From: Aliidongia dinghuensis
Lineage (GTDB): Bacteria > Pseudomonadota > Alphaproteobacteria > ATCC43930 > CGMCC-115725
DNA length: 64,000 nucleotides
Assembly (NCBI RefSeq): GCF_014643535.1
Contig: NZ_BMJQ01000002.1
Coordinates: 1-64,000 of the forward strand
Reading direction: 5' to 3'
Shown here: positions 28,563 to 37,311 of the stretch, one piece after another
Numbering within the stretch: position 1 is the first letter of the stretch
Layout of the letters: every line of letters begins with the position of its first letter
Program-made: the position numbers and the translations under genes
The notes under the pieces: generated by a model
Told to the model about the DNA's origin: nothing
The model's database searches: none
Seen by the model: the letters and a program-made list of their open reading frames with translations, nothing else

Positions 28563-29428
28563 TCGAACCGCTCCCACCGCTCGCCGAACAGGCCGCGCGG
28601 CCGGACCAGCAGGATCAGCGCCATCAGGATGTACATGGCAGCCCCCGACCATTCCGGCTGGAACTGGATGGTCATGGACGTGGTGATGCCGACCAGCAGG
28701 CCCGCGACGATGGCGCCGGCGTAGGAGCCGAGGCCGCCGATCGTGACGATGACGAAGGCCGGCATGATGGCGCCCGCGGCCATCGAGGGGGTGACGGTCC
28801 AGAGCGGGGCCGCCAGCATGCCGGCGAGCCCGGCCAAGAGGCAGCCCATGCCGAACACGCCGCTGAACACGATCGGCAGGTTGATGCCGAGCAGCCCGAC
28901 CATCTCCGGGTCGCGCGACCCGGCGCGGATGATGCGGCCGTAGGCGGTGTAGCTCAAGAACGCCCAGAAGGCGACGAGCGCCAGCGCGGTCACGACCAGC
29001 ACGAACATGCGGTACTTGGTGATGAGGATCGGGCCGTATTCGATGAAGCCGGCGAGGAACTTGGGGGCGGCGAACGGCACGGCGGCACCGCCGAATATGA
29101 GGCGCAGCACCGCCTCCGCCAAAAGGGCGAGCGCGAAGGTCAGGATCAGGCCCAGGAGCGGCTCCTTGCCGTAGAGCCATCGGATGAGCACGACCTCGAC
29201 CGCGATGCCGATCACGCCGGTCAGGACCGGGGCCGCAAGCGTGCCGACCCAGCCGAACTGCAATGTCAGGGCATAAGCGAGATAGGCGCCGACGGCGAAG
29301 AACGAGCCGTGCGCGAAATTCACGATGCCCAGCATGCCGAAGATGATCGAAAGGCCGATCGCGATCAGCACGTAGAGAAAGCCTAAGACCAGGCCGTTGG
29401 CGGCCTGGGACAGGACCATGTCGAGCAT
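28559..29428 (-). CDS. livH: LivH-type branched-chain amino acid ABC permease
   Basis: A 289-residue inner-membrane permease with about eight hydrophobic segments. The N-terminus (GLVLGFLYVLIAIGLSIIFGMLGIVNFAHGSFFAVGAY) is diagnostic for LivH. The later AYGRIIRAGSRDPEMVGLLGIN is the cytoplasmic coupling loop. It pairs with the LivM part of the downstream fusion protein. Its stop overlaps the fusion start by four bases, so the two permease halves are made in a coupled way. The binding-protein gene lies 99 bases upstream. The transported solute is probably a ring carboxylate rather than an amino acid, judging from the enzyme genes that follow. Confidence 0.92.
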   Translation of the reverse strand: MLDMVLSQAANGLVLGFLYVLIAIGLSIIFGMLGIVNFAHGSFFAVGAYLAYALTLQFGWVGTLAAPVLTGVIGIAVEVVLIRWLYGKEPLLGLILTFALALLAEAVLRLIFGGAAVPFAAPKFLAGFIEYGPILITKYRMFVLVVTALALVAFWAFLSYTAYGRIIRAGSRDPEMVGLLGINLPIVFSGVFGMGCLLAGLAGMLAAPLWTVTPSMAAGAIMPAFVIVTIGGLGSYAGAIVAGLLVGITTSMTIQFQPEWSGAAMYILMALILLVRPRGLFGERWERFE

Positions 29429-29527
29429 CGCCCAAGTCCTTTCGGGAGAGCGGGGGCATGGGGAGCGGCTGCGGCGGGAAAGAACCGCGGCCGCCTGCCC
29501 AAGCCGTCGACGAACGAGCGGGTGAGG

Positions 29528-30784
29528 CTAGATCGAATCCATCTTGCAGGCGCTGTTGGCCTCAGAGCCGAACGCCTGCTCGATGTCGGCGAGCGTCTTC
29601 GGCAGCTCGGCCTTCACGTCGAAATAGTCCCACTTGTCGGTGATCTTCGGATGGATGCCGGCGACGAGCAGCCGGTTGATCATCTGGTGATCGAACGGCC
29701 GGTAGCCGACGTCGAGATCGCCGCGCTTGACCTTCCAGCTCTCGAGCGCCTTCACGATCGCGGCAGGGTCGGTCGACTTTGCCATCTCGATCGCGTCCAG
29801 CAGCGACTTCATGCCGAGCCAGCCCATCCAGGTCTTGTCGGCGGCCGGCCGGTTGTATTTCTTCTCGTAGGCCGCCGCCATTGCCTGTTCTTCCGGCGGA
29901 TTGTTCGGGTTCTTGTACCACCAGGTGATGGTGTAGAGCCCGTCGGCCGCGTCGGGGCCGACGCCCCAGAGGTCGGTATTGCCGACCGAGATCTCGGCGA
30001 ACGGGATCTTGCCCTTCATGCCGAGCTCGTTCCATTGCTTGAGGAACGTCGTGAGGTCGCCGGCCGAGATGCCGCCGATCACGACGTCGGGCTTCGCCGC
30101 GCGGATCTTCAGGATGAACGAGCTGTAGTCGGGTGTCCCGACCGGCACTTCGTCGGCGCCGACGACCGTGCCGCCGTTGGCGACGATATAGTCGTTGAAC
30201 GCCCGCTTGATGTCCTGGCCGAAAGCGTAGGACGCCGTCAGCAGATACCATTTCTTGCCGATTGCCGCGCAATAGGGGGCGAGCACGCGGGTATGCACGT
30301 CGACCGGCGGCTGCAGGCGGAAGGTGTAGCGGTTGCAGGACTTGCCGGTGATTTCGCCAGCCGCTGCATTGGCGGCGATATAGGGCACCTTGGACTTCTT
30401 CGCGACCGACGAGATCGCGAGCGCGAAGGAGGAGAGGGCACCACCTACCATGCCCACGACCTTGTGCTCGCCGACCAGCCGCTCGGCACTCTGCTGGGCA
30501 CCCTGCGGATTGGGCTCGTCGAGCCAGACGATCTCCGCCGGCCGGCCCAAGAGCATGCTGCCGCGCTGCTCCAGCGCCAGCATGCCACCCTGGGCCAGAT
30601 ACTCCGCCTGGTCGACGATCTGTCCTGTCTTGGCCCAGATCATGCCGATCTTGATCGGCTCGGCAGCTTCCGCCCGGCCGATATAGGGCATGGCAAGGCG
30701 GGTGGCGGCGAGGCCGGTCGCGCCCAGCATCAGCTCACGTCGGCCGATCACCAGGCCTTTCGGCTCTTCAATCTTCTCCGTCAT
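29528..30784 (-). CDS. Liv-type ABC transporter substrate-binding protein
   Basis: A 418-residue periplasmic binding protein (peripla_BP_6 type) and first gene of the leftward operon. The N-terminus has a Tat-like motif (IGRRELMLGATGLAATRL) and a cleavage region near AEAAE. The mature domain starts PIKIGMIWAKTGQIVDQAEYLAQGG and contains WYLLTASYAFGQDI, the usual hinge segment. It delivers solute to LivH and the LivMGF fusion. The start at 30784 follows ggaggggttcc; a longer in-frame start at 30799 adds only five residues. Its promoter region contains two palindromes (30876-30922) that fit the IclR-type regulator encoded on the other side. Confidence 0.9.
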   Translation of the reverse strand: MTEKIEEPKGLVIGRRELMLGATGLAATRLAMPYIGRAEAAEPIKIGMIWAKTGQIVDQAEYLAQGGMLALEQRGSMLLGRPAEIVWLDEPNPQGAQQSAERLVGEHKVVGMVGGALSSFALAISSVAKKSKVPYIAANAAAGEITGKSCNRYTFRLQPPVDVHTRVLAPYCAAIGKKWYLLTASYAFGQDIKRAFNDYIVANGGTVVGADEVPVGTPDYSSFILKIRAAKPDVVIGGISAGDLTTFLKQWNELGMKGKIPFAEISVGNTDLWGVGPDAADGLYTITWWYKNPNNPPEEQAMAAAYEKKYNRPAADKTWMGWLGMKSLLDAIEMAKSTDPAAIVKALESWKVKRGDLDVGYRPFDHQMINRLLVAGIHPKITDKWDYFDVKAELPKTLADIEQAFGSEANSACKMDSI

Positions 30785-30875
30785 GGAACCCCTCCCCAAA
30801 ATTGCCGGTCGTTCGGATCGGCGCCGGCGGCCGCGGAACTGTCGCTCCCTTGATCCTCATCCGGCTTAACACGAC

Positions 30876-30922
30876 TGGAATTCGATTCCAATAACAGTTT
30901 TCAAAACTGGAATCCGATTCCA
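30876..30922. promoter_or_regulatory. Double palindrome, probable IclR-type operator
   Basis: TGGAATTCGATTCCA (30876-30890) and TGGAATCCGATTCCA (30908-30922) are 6-3-6 palindromes whose starts are 32 bases apart, about three helical turns. They resemble the TGGAAA-N3-TTTCCA form recognised by E. coli IclR. They lie in the divergent gap between the ABC-transporter operon and the Gfo/Idh oxidoreductase gene, and an IclR-family gene is the second gene to the right. One regulator could control both operons through this site. Confidence 0.75.
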
Positions 30923-30984
30923 AAATTGCTTGACGTCGACGCGGCAGAGGATCAGGACTGGAGGCAAAGGGAGGGAGCGCGCTC

Positions 30985-32025
30985 ATGTCCGAACTCACCA
31001 TTGCGGTCATCGGGGCCGGGGCCATCGGCCGCGCGCACATTGAAACGATCGGTCGCATAGACGCCTGCAGGCTCGCCGGAATCGCGGAGCCGGCGGCGGA
31101 GGGGCGGGCGCTTGCCGAGCGCCTGGGCGTGCCCTGGAGCAGTGATGCCGCCCAACTGCTGGATCACGTGCGGCCGGACGCGGCGATCATCGCCACGCCG
31201 AACGCCACGCACCGCGCGATGGCGCTCGCGTGCATCGAGCGGGGCATTCCGGCGATCGTGGAGAAGCCGATCGCCAGCACGCTCGAAGACGCGGCAGCGA
31301 TTGCCGCCGCCTCCGATGAGGCCCGTGTGCCGATCCTGGTCGGGCATCACCGGCGCTACAATCCGATCATTCGGCAGGCACACGAGATGATTGCCGGCGG
31401 CGCTCTTGGTCGGCTGACCAACGCGTCCGTGCTCTACACCTTCGTGAAGCCGCCGGAATATTTCGACCTCGCCTGGCGGCGGACCGCGGGCGGCGGGCCC
31501 ATCCTGATCAATCTCATCCACGAGATCGATCTCATCCGCCACCTGTGCGGCGAGATCGCGACGGTCCAGGCGCTCACCTCGAACGCCATCCGCGGCTTCG
31601 AGGTCGAGGACACGGTGGCGGTGCTGCTGCGGCTCGTGAACGGTGCGCTCGTGACGGTAAGCCTGAGCGACAGTGCTGCGACACCCTGGAGTTGGGATCT
31701 TGCGTCGGGCGAAAGCCCCAATTACCCGCCGCAACCGGTGCCGGTGCAGACGCATTTCATTGCGGGCACCGAGGGATCGCTGGCGCTGCCGACGCTCGAG
31801 CACTGGCGCTACGACGGAACGAAGAGCTGGTTCACGCCGATCACTCGGGAAACGGTCGCCTTCACGCGGGGCGATCCTTATATGGAGCAACTCCACCATC
31901 TCTGCCGGGTCGTGCGCAACGAAGATGCCCCGCTCATCCCTGCGGCGGACGGCATGCTGACCTTGCGCGCCACGATGGCGGTCCACGAGGCGGCACGAAC
32001 CCAGCGAATGGTGGCTCTCGACTAG
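30985..32025 (+). CDS. Gfo/Idh/MocA-family oxidoreductase
   Basis: A 346-residue NAD(P)-dependent oxidoreductase. The Rossmann motif is AVIGAGAIGRAH at the N-terminus, and the EKP motif with the conserved Lys is at 93-95 (IVEKPIA). The C-terminal alpha/beta domain contains HHRRYNP and GGGPILINLIHEIDLIRHLCG, where the His is the usual active-site residue. Members oxidise sugar, inositol or cyclic polyol hydroxyls, and some reduce ring ketones. It is the first gene of a rightward operon with the IclR regulator, an NAD-dependent epimerase/dehydratase and a TIM-barrel isomerase. The double IclR-type palindrome lies 63-109 bases upstream of its start. Confidence 0.87.
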   Translation: MSELTIAVIGAGAIGRAHIETIGRIDACRLAGIAEPAAEGRALAERLGVPWSSDAAQLLDHVRPDAAIIATPNATHRAMALACIERGIPAIVEKPIASTLEDAAAIAAASDEARVPILVGHHRRYNPIIRQAHEMIAGGALGRLTNASVLYTFVKPPEYFDLAWRRTAGGGPILINLIHEIDLIRHLCGEIATVQALTSNAIRGFEVEDTVAVLLRLVNGALVTVSLSDSAATPWSWDLASGESPNYPPQPVPVQTHFIAGTEGSLALPTLEHWRYDGTKSWFTPITRETVAFTRGDPYMEQLHHLCRVVRNEDAPLIPAADGMLTLRATMAVHEAARTQRMVALD

Positions 32026-32036
32026 GAACGAAGGCC

Positions 32037-32942
32037 ATGCCGTACGGAGCCCTTACCAACCGATCGCCGACCAACCAACCGCCTACCGACCCGTCGCCGG
32101 CGGAAGCCAGTGGCGGTCCGAGCGGCCTGCTCGAGCGGACGCTGGGCGTGCTCGAGCTTCTGGCCAACAATGCGCACGGCATGCTGCTGTTCGAGATCGC
32201 GGACACGCTGCATATCCCGCGTAGCGCCACCCATCGGGTGCTCGCCAGCCTCGTCGAGCACGGCTATGTGCGGCAGGAGCGCCAGCAGGGCGCCTACCAG
32301 CTGACCGCGAAGATCGCTTCGCTCGCCTTCACCTTCCTCAGCGGCAGCGGCATTTCCGATTTTGCCCAGCCGATCCTCGACCAGCTCGCCCGCGAAGTGG
32401 GCGAGCTGGTGCGCCTCGGCATGATCGACGGCAAGGAGTTGGTCTGGGTGGCCAAAGCGCAGGGCTCGCCGCACGGGCTGCGCTACGACCCGGACATGGG
32501 GCAGGCCGGGCGGCTGTCCTGCTCGGCCAGCGGGCATGCCTGGCTCTCCTGCCTGCCCGAGGCCGAGGCGATCGCGCTCATCGAACGCCAGGGGCTGGGC
32601 TCGCGCCGGGAATACGGGCCGCGCGCGCCGGAAACGATGGAGGCGGTGCTGCGCTATCTGCGCAAGGCACGCAAGCGCGGCTTCGGCCTGGTCATGCAGA
32701 CCTATTCGCGGGGTACCAACGCGATCGCAGCACCGATCCGCCACCCCAACACCGGCGAGGTGACCGGCACGGTCGCCATCGCCGGGCCGGAATTCCGCCT
32801 GACCGAAGAGCGCATGCTGGAATTCGCCGAGCGGCTGCTCAATGCGGCTGAGGAGCTGGCTTTGGCGACGATCGCGTCGCCCGGCCTCTACGGCCCGGGC
32901 GGCCGGTCGAAGGTGACGATCTACGACGACCGCGAGGCCTGA
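32037..32942 (+). CDS. IclR-family transcriptional regulator
   Basis: A 301-residue IclR-type regulator. After a Pro/Ser/Thr-rich N-terminal stretch, the winged helix-turn-helix covers about residues 28-85 (LLERTLGVLELLANNAHGMLLFEIADTLHIPRSATHRVLASLVEHGYV). A GAF-like effector domain follows, with the family-typical GRLSCSASGHAWLS and RGTNAIAAPIRHP segments. The ATG at 32037, 11 bases after the oxidoreductase stop, is preceded by aacgaagg. It probably binds the TGGAAT-N3-ATTCCA pair at 30876-30922 and so controls its own operon and the divergent transporter/desaturase operon. The inducer is unknown. Confidence 0.9.
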   Translation: MPYGALTNRSPTNQPPTDPSPAEASGGPSGLLERTLGVLELLANNAHGMLLFEIADTLHIPRSATHRVLASLVEHGYVRQERQQGAYQLTAKIASLAFTFLSGSGISDFAQPILDQLAREVGELVRLGMIDGKELVWVAKAQGSPHGLRYDPDMGQAGRLSCSASGHAWLSCLPEAEAIALIERQGLGSRREYGPRAPETMEAVLRYLRKARKRGFGLVMQTYSRGTNAIAAPIRHPNTGEVTGTVAIAGPEFRLTEERMLEFAERLLNAAEELALATIASPGLYGPGGRSKVTIYDDREA

Positions 32943-32972
32943 TCCGGGCACGAGCATATCGGGGGGGAGCGC

Positions 32973-33872
32973 ATGCGGATATTGGTGACGGGCGGCAGCG
33001 GCTTTATGGGCGCCGCGATCGTGCGCCGACTGGCGGCGCGCGGTGACGATATCCGTATCTTCGATCGCAATTGCGATCCGGCGCTCGTCCGCGACATCGC
33101 CGGCGCTGCGGTCGCCGACAGGGTCGACTGGCGCCAGGGCGACATCGCGGCGCCGCGGGACGTTCAGGCCGCGGCCGAAGGGTGCGACGGCATTGTGCAT
33201 CTGGCCGGCGTGCTGACGCCGGCGTGTCAGGCCGACCCGGTGCTCGGCGCCCAGGTGAACCTGCTCGGCACGCTGCACGTGTTCGGCGTGGCTGAGGCGC
33301 TTGGCATCCGGCGGATCGTCTATACCAGCAGCGCCGGGGTCTACGGGCCGGGCGACGGCCGGCGTCCGTATCCGGTCACCCATTACGGCGCCTTCAAGCT
33401 CGCCTGCGAAGGCAGCGCCCGCGCCTATTGGCACGACGCGGGGCTGCCGAGCGTCGGCTTCCGCCCCTACATTGTCTATGGGCCGGGACGCGAGACGGGG
33501 CTGACCGCCGGCCCGTCGCTCGCCTGCCTGGCGGCGGCGCGCGGCGAGGCCTACGACATTCCCTATTCTGGGGCCGCGGGGCTCGTCCATGTCGACGACG
33601 TGGCGGCCGCCTATGAAGCGGCCCTCGATCGCACGCCCGATGGTGCGCATGTGTTCAATCTCGTGGGCGAGGTCGCGTCGAACGAGGCGGTCGTGGCCGC
33701 GATCCGCGCCGTCGTCCCCGATGCGGCGATCGGCATCCGCGGGCCGGTGCTGCCGTTCGCGTCCGACGTCGAGGAGGGCGAGCTTCGGCAGGTGCTGGGC
33801 GACCTGCCGCAGATGAGCCTTCGCGAGGGCATCCGGCGCACGGTGGAATATTACCAGCAGAGGGCGCGCTGA
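32973..33872 (+). CDS. NAD-dependent epimerase/dehydratase family protein (extended SDR)
   Basis: A 299-residue extended SDR. The NAD-binding motif is GGSGFMG (7-13) after MRILVT. The Ser of YTSSAGVYGPG and the YxxxK pair in THYGAFK form the active site, and RPYIVYGPGRETG is the usual substrate-loop motif. Family members epimerise, dehydrate or oxidise sugars and related polyols. The substrate cannot be named. It lies 30 bases after the IclR gene and one base before the TIM-barrel gene, so it works with them in one operon. Confidence 0.88.
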   Translation: MRILVTGGSGFMGAAIVRRLAARGDDIRIFDRNCDPALVRDIAGAAVADRVDWRQGDIAAPRDVQAAAEGCDGIVHLAGVLTPACQADPVLGAQVNLLGTLHVFGVAEALGIRRIVYTSSAGVYGPGDGRRPYPVTHYGAFKLACEGSARAYWHDAGLPSVGFRPYIVYGPGRETGLTAGPSLACLAAARGEAYDIPYSGAAGLVHVDDVAAAYEAALDRTPDGAHVFNLVGEVASNEAVVAAIRAVVPDAAIGIRGPVLPFASDVEEGELRQVLGDLPQMSLREGIRRTVEYYQQRAR

Positions 33873-33873
33873 C

Positions 33874-34707
33874 ATGACCATCGCCGTGCTGGGGGCCCAT
33901 ACGTTCGGTTTCGTCTGGCAGGCGGCGCCGGAAGAGGCGATCGACCGGATCGGCGCTGCCGGCTTCCGCCAGGTGCAGCTCATGGCGACGCCCCCGCACT
34001 TCGATCCTTGGGTGTCGGATGCCGCCCGCACGCGGCGGCTTCGCACCATCCTCGAGCGCCACGGCCTCACGCTGCTGGCGCTCGACCTCGCCAGCAGCGA
34101 CATCAACCTGGCGAGTCCGGCCAAGGATGTGGTCGATTTCGCGGTCGACGCCTATGTCCGAACCATCGATCGCGCGGCGGAGCTCGGCGCGCGCGGGATC
34201 TGCGTCGGCTCCGGGCGGCGCCATGCGCTGCTCGCCCGGGCCAATCTACAGCTGATGGAGGTGTTTCGCCCCGCCTTCGCCCGGATCCACGCGGCGGCCG
34301 AGCGGTGCCGCCTCGACGTCATGCTGGAAAACCATCCGCAGGGCCTGCTGGCCGATGCCGCGACGATCGACCGGTTCCTCCATGACGAGGGCTACGGTTC
34401 GGTTCAGGTGATCTATGACGTGGCCAATGCCTTCGCCATCGGCGAAGACCCGGTCGCGGGGCTTGATCGGCTGTGGCCGCGTCTCGGCGTGATCCACCTA
34501 TCGGACAGTCCCAAGGGGCAATGGCGCCATGATCCGATCGGTTCGGGCGAGATCGATTTCACGGCGATCGCAAACCTGCTCGGCCAGCGCGGCTACACGG
34601 GCGCTGTCGTGCTCGAGATCCTGTCCGAGGCGCCGATGCAGGGGCTGATCGACGGGGTCGCCGCCCTCAAGGCCGCGGGGCTGCCTTATGCGGGCGTCAT
34701 CGGCTGA
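33874..34707 (+). CDS. Sugar phosphate isomerase/epimerase-like TIM-barrel protein
   Basis: A 277-residue AP_endonuc_2-type TIM barrel. Metal-ligand segments are recognisable: MLENHPQG (Glu), IYDVANAFAIGEDP (Asp), IHLSDSPKGQWRHDPIGSGEIDF (His/Asp) and VVLEIL (Glu). These fit the xylose-isomerase-like family, including 2-keto-myo-inositol dehydratase and hydroxypyruvate isomerase relatives. With Gfo/Idh and extended-SDR neighbours, an oxidation-epimerisation-dehydration series on a cyclic polyol or polyhydroxy acid is plausible. It is the last gene of the IclR operon. Confidence 0.82.
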   Translation: MTIAVLGAHTFGFVWQAAPEEAIDRIGAAGFRQVQLMATPPHFDPWVSDAARTRRLRTILERHGLTLLALDLASSDINLASPAKDVVDFAVDAYVRTIDRAAELGARGICVGSGRRHALLARANLQLMEVFRPAFARIHAAAERCRLDVMLENHPQGLLADAATIDRFLHDEGYGSVQVIYDVANAFAIGEDPVAGLDRLWPRLGVIHLSDSPKGQWRHDPIGSGEIDFTAIANLLGQRGYTGAVVLEILSEAPMQGLIDGVAALKAAGLPYAGVIG

Positions 34708-34815
34708 CGGCCGGCAACATCTCAACCCAAAGAAAGCGCTCGGCATCCAGAAGACGGGCGCTTTCGACCTCCCATCGGGCGGTTGTGCCGAATAAGCAAA
34801 ACGCATAGGTTTGCC

Positions 34816-34830
34816 ATATCGATTTGATAT
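34816..34830. promoter_or_regulatory. Small LysR-type dyad upstream of a LysR gene
   Basis: ATATC-GATTT-GATAT is a perfect 5-5-5 dyad containing a T-N11-A core, 15-29 bases before the ATG at 34845. It is AT-rich in a GC-rich context. It could be an autoregulatory site for the LysR protein encoded just downstream. Confidence 0.45.
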
Positions 34831-34844
34831 CCCGATGGACAGCC

Positions 34845-35723
34845 ATGCGGTATCCGGACCTCGAGATCGACCTGCTGCGCGCCTTCGTCGCCGTGGCCGA
34901 AGCCGGCGGCTTCACGGCGGCGTCCGACATCGTCGGGCGGTCGCAGTCGGCGGTCAGCCAGAAGATCATCCGGCTCGAAGACCTGCTGGGCCACCGCCTG
35001 TTCGAGCGCACGAGCCGGTCGCTGCGCCTGACGCGCGACGGCGAGCAGCTGCTGGTGACGGCTCGGCGGATGCTCGAGCTCAATGACATGGCGGTGCGCA
35101 GCATGCTGGCGCCTGCTGCGGTCGGCACGCTGCGCCTCGGCATCTCCGAGGATTTCGTGCCGCGGCAACTGCCGGGCCTGCTGGCACGGTTTCGCCGGCT
35201 CTATCCCGGCGTGCATCTGGAGCTGATGACGGGCCTGAGCTGCGACCTGCTCACCGCCTATGACGGCGGCGCGCTCGACGTGGTGATCGCCAAGAAGGAC
35301 GGCGCCGCCCAGCGCGGCCGGGTCGTCTGGCGCGAGCCCTTGGTCTGGCTCGCGGCGACCGGGTGCGCGGTGGATTTCAATGAACCCGCCCAACTGGTCC
35401 TGCTGACGCCGCCCTGCACCTATCGCGACCTCATGATCCAGACGCTCGATTCCGTGCATCAGCCCTGGGTCGCGTCCTGCACGGCCAGCAGCCTGATGGG
35501 GATTCAAGCCGCCGTCGCTGGCGGCCTCGGCATCACCATCCTTGGCCGGTCCTTCGTGCAGGAGGGGCTGCAGATCCTCGAGGTGCCCAGCCATTGGCCG
35601 ACGCTGCCGATGACCGAGATCGTGCTGATCGGCGAGGAGACGGCCGAGGCCGACCTGGTGCGGCCGCTCATCGCCTTCCTCATGGAAAGCCTGGCCGGCA
35701 CGAGGGCAGCGTTCGCCGCGTGA
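34845..35723 (+). CDS. LysR-family transcriptional regulator
   Basis: A 292-residue LysR-type regulator. The helix-turn-helix is LLRAFVAVAEAGGFTAASDIVGRSQSAVSQKIIRLEDLLGHRLFERTSR. The effector domain begins VGTLRLGISEDFVPRQLPGLLARF. The ATG at 34845 matches the family start; a TTG at 34824 in the same frame would add seven residues. It stands alone: the isomerase gene ends 137 bases upstream and the NDH-2 gene starts 177 bases downstream. Its target cannot be assigned from position; NDH-2 is one candidate. Confidence 0.87.
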   Translation: MRYPDLEIDLLRAFVAVAEAGGFTAASDIVGRSQSAVSQKIIRLEDLLGHRLFERTSRSLRLTRDGEQLLVTARRMLELNDMAVRSMLAPAAVGTLRLGISEDFVPRQLPGLLARFRRLYPGVHLELMTGLSCDLLTAYDGGALDVVIAKKDGAAQRGRVVWREPLVWLAATGCAVDFNEPAQLVLLTPPCTYRDLMIQTLDSVHQPWVASCTASSLMGIQAAVAGGLGITILGRSFVQEGLQILEVPSHWPTLPMTEIVLIGEETAEADLVRPLIAFLMESLAGTRAAFAA

Positions 35724-35900
35724 CGACCTGCGCGAGGTCATCCACCGCGAGCCTCGTCTTCCTGTGTCGCGGCGAGGGCCTGTTCGTGTTCCCGCTCATG
35801 CAGCTTTACGCTACCGTCACTTGCCGCCTTGTTCGGCGGCGAGGTCCGGCCGACCGCAGGCCACTATCGACGCAATGTTGGCACGCCGATGGAGGTAAAC

Positions 35901-37295
35901 ATGACCGAGGTCAGCGCGAAGCTTCAACGGGCCGAAGGGCAGGACGACATCGAGCGGCCGGAAATTCCCGCCGCCGCGGCCACGACGGTAAACAAGCCGC
36001 GGATCGTGATCGTCGGCGGTGGCGCCGGCGGCCTCGAGCTCGCGCGGCGCCTTGGCGCGCGCTACGGCCGGCGATCGCATGACGTCGTCCTCGTCGAACG
36101 CAATCGGACGCATGTCTGGAAGCCGCTGCTGCATGAGATCGCCACGGGCTCGCTCGATGCGAATCTCGATGAAGTCAGCTATCGGAGCCACGGCCACCGC
36201 TGGGGCTATCGCTTCTGCCACGGCAGCTTGGAAAGTATCGAGCGTGAGGCCCGGACGATAACGATTGCGCCGCTGCTGGATGACGACGGCACGGAGCTGA
36301 TCGGCCGCCACACGATCGCCTACGACTACCTGGTGATCGCGGTCGGCTCGATCACGAACGATTTCGGCACGCCGGGGGTTCGCGAGCATTGCATCTTCCT
36401 CGACGATCAGGCGGCCGCCGACCGCTTCCGCGACAGGCTGCTCAATCATTGCCTGCGCGTGTCGCGGGCCATGAGCGCCGGTGCTGAGGCTGAGGCCTAT
36501 GTCAGGATCGGCATCGTCGGCGGCGGCGCGACCGGCGTCGAACTCGCGGCGGAACTCTACAACGCCGCGCACGCGCTCCGTGACGAGGGGCTCGAAGCCT
36601 TCGACGAGACGCGGCTCAAGGTCGTGCTGCTGGAGGCCGGCCCGCGCCTGCTGCCGGCGCTGCCCGAGGGGCTTGCGGCCGCGGCGCAGGCGGAGCTCGA
36701 GAAGCTCGGCGTCAGGGTCCTGGTCGGCCGCGCGGTCACCGCTGTCTCGGAAGCGGCGATCATCGCATCGGCCGAGCAGATTCCGTGCGACCTCATGGTG
36801 TGGGCTGCAGGGGTGCGCGGGGCCGACCTGCTTCAGGGTGTGGGCGGCCTCGAGACGAGCCCGTCGCGGCAGCTCCTTGTCCGGCCGACCCTGCAGACCA
36901 CGCTGGACGACCGCATCTTCGCGCTTGGCGATTGCTGCTTCTACAAGATGCCCGGCAGCGAACGCCCGGTGCCGCCTCGGGCGCAGTCAGCGCATCAGAT
37001 GGCGGCGACCGTCGCCCGCAACCTGGACCGGATGATCGCCAACCAGCCGCTGGTGCCCTTCGTTTATCGCGACCACGGCTCGCTCGTCTCCTTGAGCCGC
37101 TTTTCCACGGTCGGCAGTCTGATGGGCAATCTCGTCGGCGGCCGCCTTGCGGTCGAGGGACGGATTGCAAGGCTGGTCTATCTGTCGCTGTACCGGATGC
37201 ATCTCCTGGCCGTCCACGGCTGGGTCAAGGGGCTGGCGCTCATCGCAATCGGCCATGTCAACCGGATCCTCCGGCCGAAACTGAAGCTGCACTGA
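35901..37295 (+). CDS. ndh: Type II NADH dehydrogenase (NDH-2)
   Basis: A 464-residue single-subunit NADH:quinone oxidoreductase, a peripheral protein on the cytoplasmic face of the inner membrane that feeds electrons to quinone without pumping protons. The FAD motif VIVGGGAGGLELARRL (GGGAGG 39-44) and the NADH motif IGIVGGGATGVELAAEL are clear. HVWKPLLHEIATGSLD is the NDH-2 signature, and IFALGDCC is the second FAD contact. The C-terminus has amphipathic segments that could anchor it. The start at 35901 has ggagg five bases upstream. In this catabolic region it would re-oxidise NADH from the many dehydrogenases, but it is not obviously part of an operon. Confidence 0.88.
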   Translation: MTEVSAKLQRAEGQDDIERPEIPAAAATTVNKPRIVIVGGGAGGLELARRLGARYGRRSHDVVLVERNRTHVWKPLLHEIATGSLDANLDEVSYRSHGHRWGYRFCHGSLESIEREARTITIAPLLDDDGTELIGRHTIAYDYLVIAVGSITNDFGTPGVREHCIFLDDQAAADRFRDRLLNHCLRVSRAMSAGAEAEAYVRIGIVGGGATGVELAAELYNAAHALRDEGLEAFDETRLKVVLLEAGPRLLPALPEGLAAAAQAELEKLGVRVLVGRAVTAVSEAAIIASAEQIPCDLMVWAAGVRGADLLQGVGGLETSPSRQLLVRPTLQTTLDDRIFALGDCCFYKMPGSERPVPPRAQSAHQMAATVARNLDRMIANQPLVPFVYRDHGSLVSLSRFSTVGSLMGNLVGGRLAVEGRIARLVYLSLYRMHLLAVHGWVKGLALIAIGHVNRILRPKLKLH

Positions 37296-37311
37296 CCCGC
37301 CTGGGCGGTAC

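Noticed and set aside
25518..28724. A very long open frame (over 1000 codons) on the plus strand opposite the transporter and AroE-like genes
   Set aside because: Its translation is low in hydrophobic order and rich in Arg/His/Asp/Gln with no motifs. It is the mirror of GC-rich codons of the Liv fusion and AroE-like genes.
28563..29459. N-terminal extension of the Liv fusion frame by about 299 codons
   Set aside because: This part is out of frame over LivH and has no membrane or domain pattern. The ATG at 28562 overlapping the LivH stop gives a proper LivM start.
31545..32036. N-terminal extension of the IclR frame into the oxidoreductase gene
   Set aside because: The extension is an out-of-frame reading of the Gfo/Idh gene. 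The ATG at 32037 fits the IclR family.
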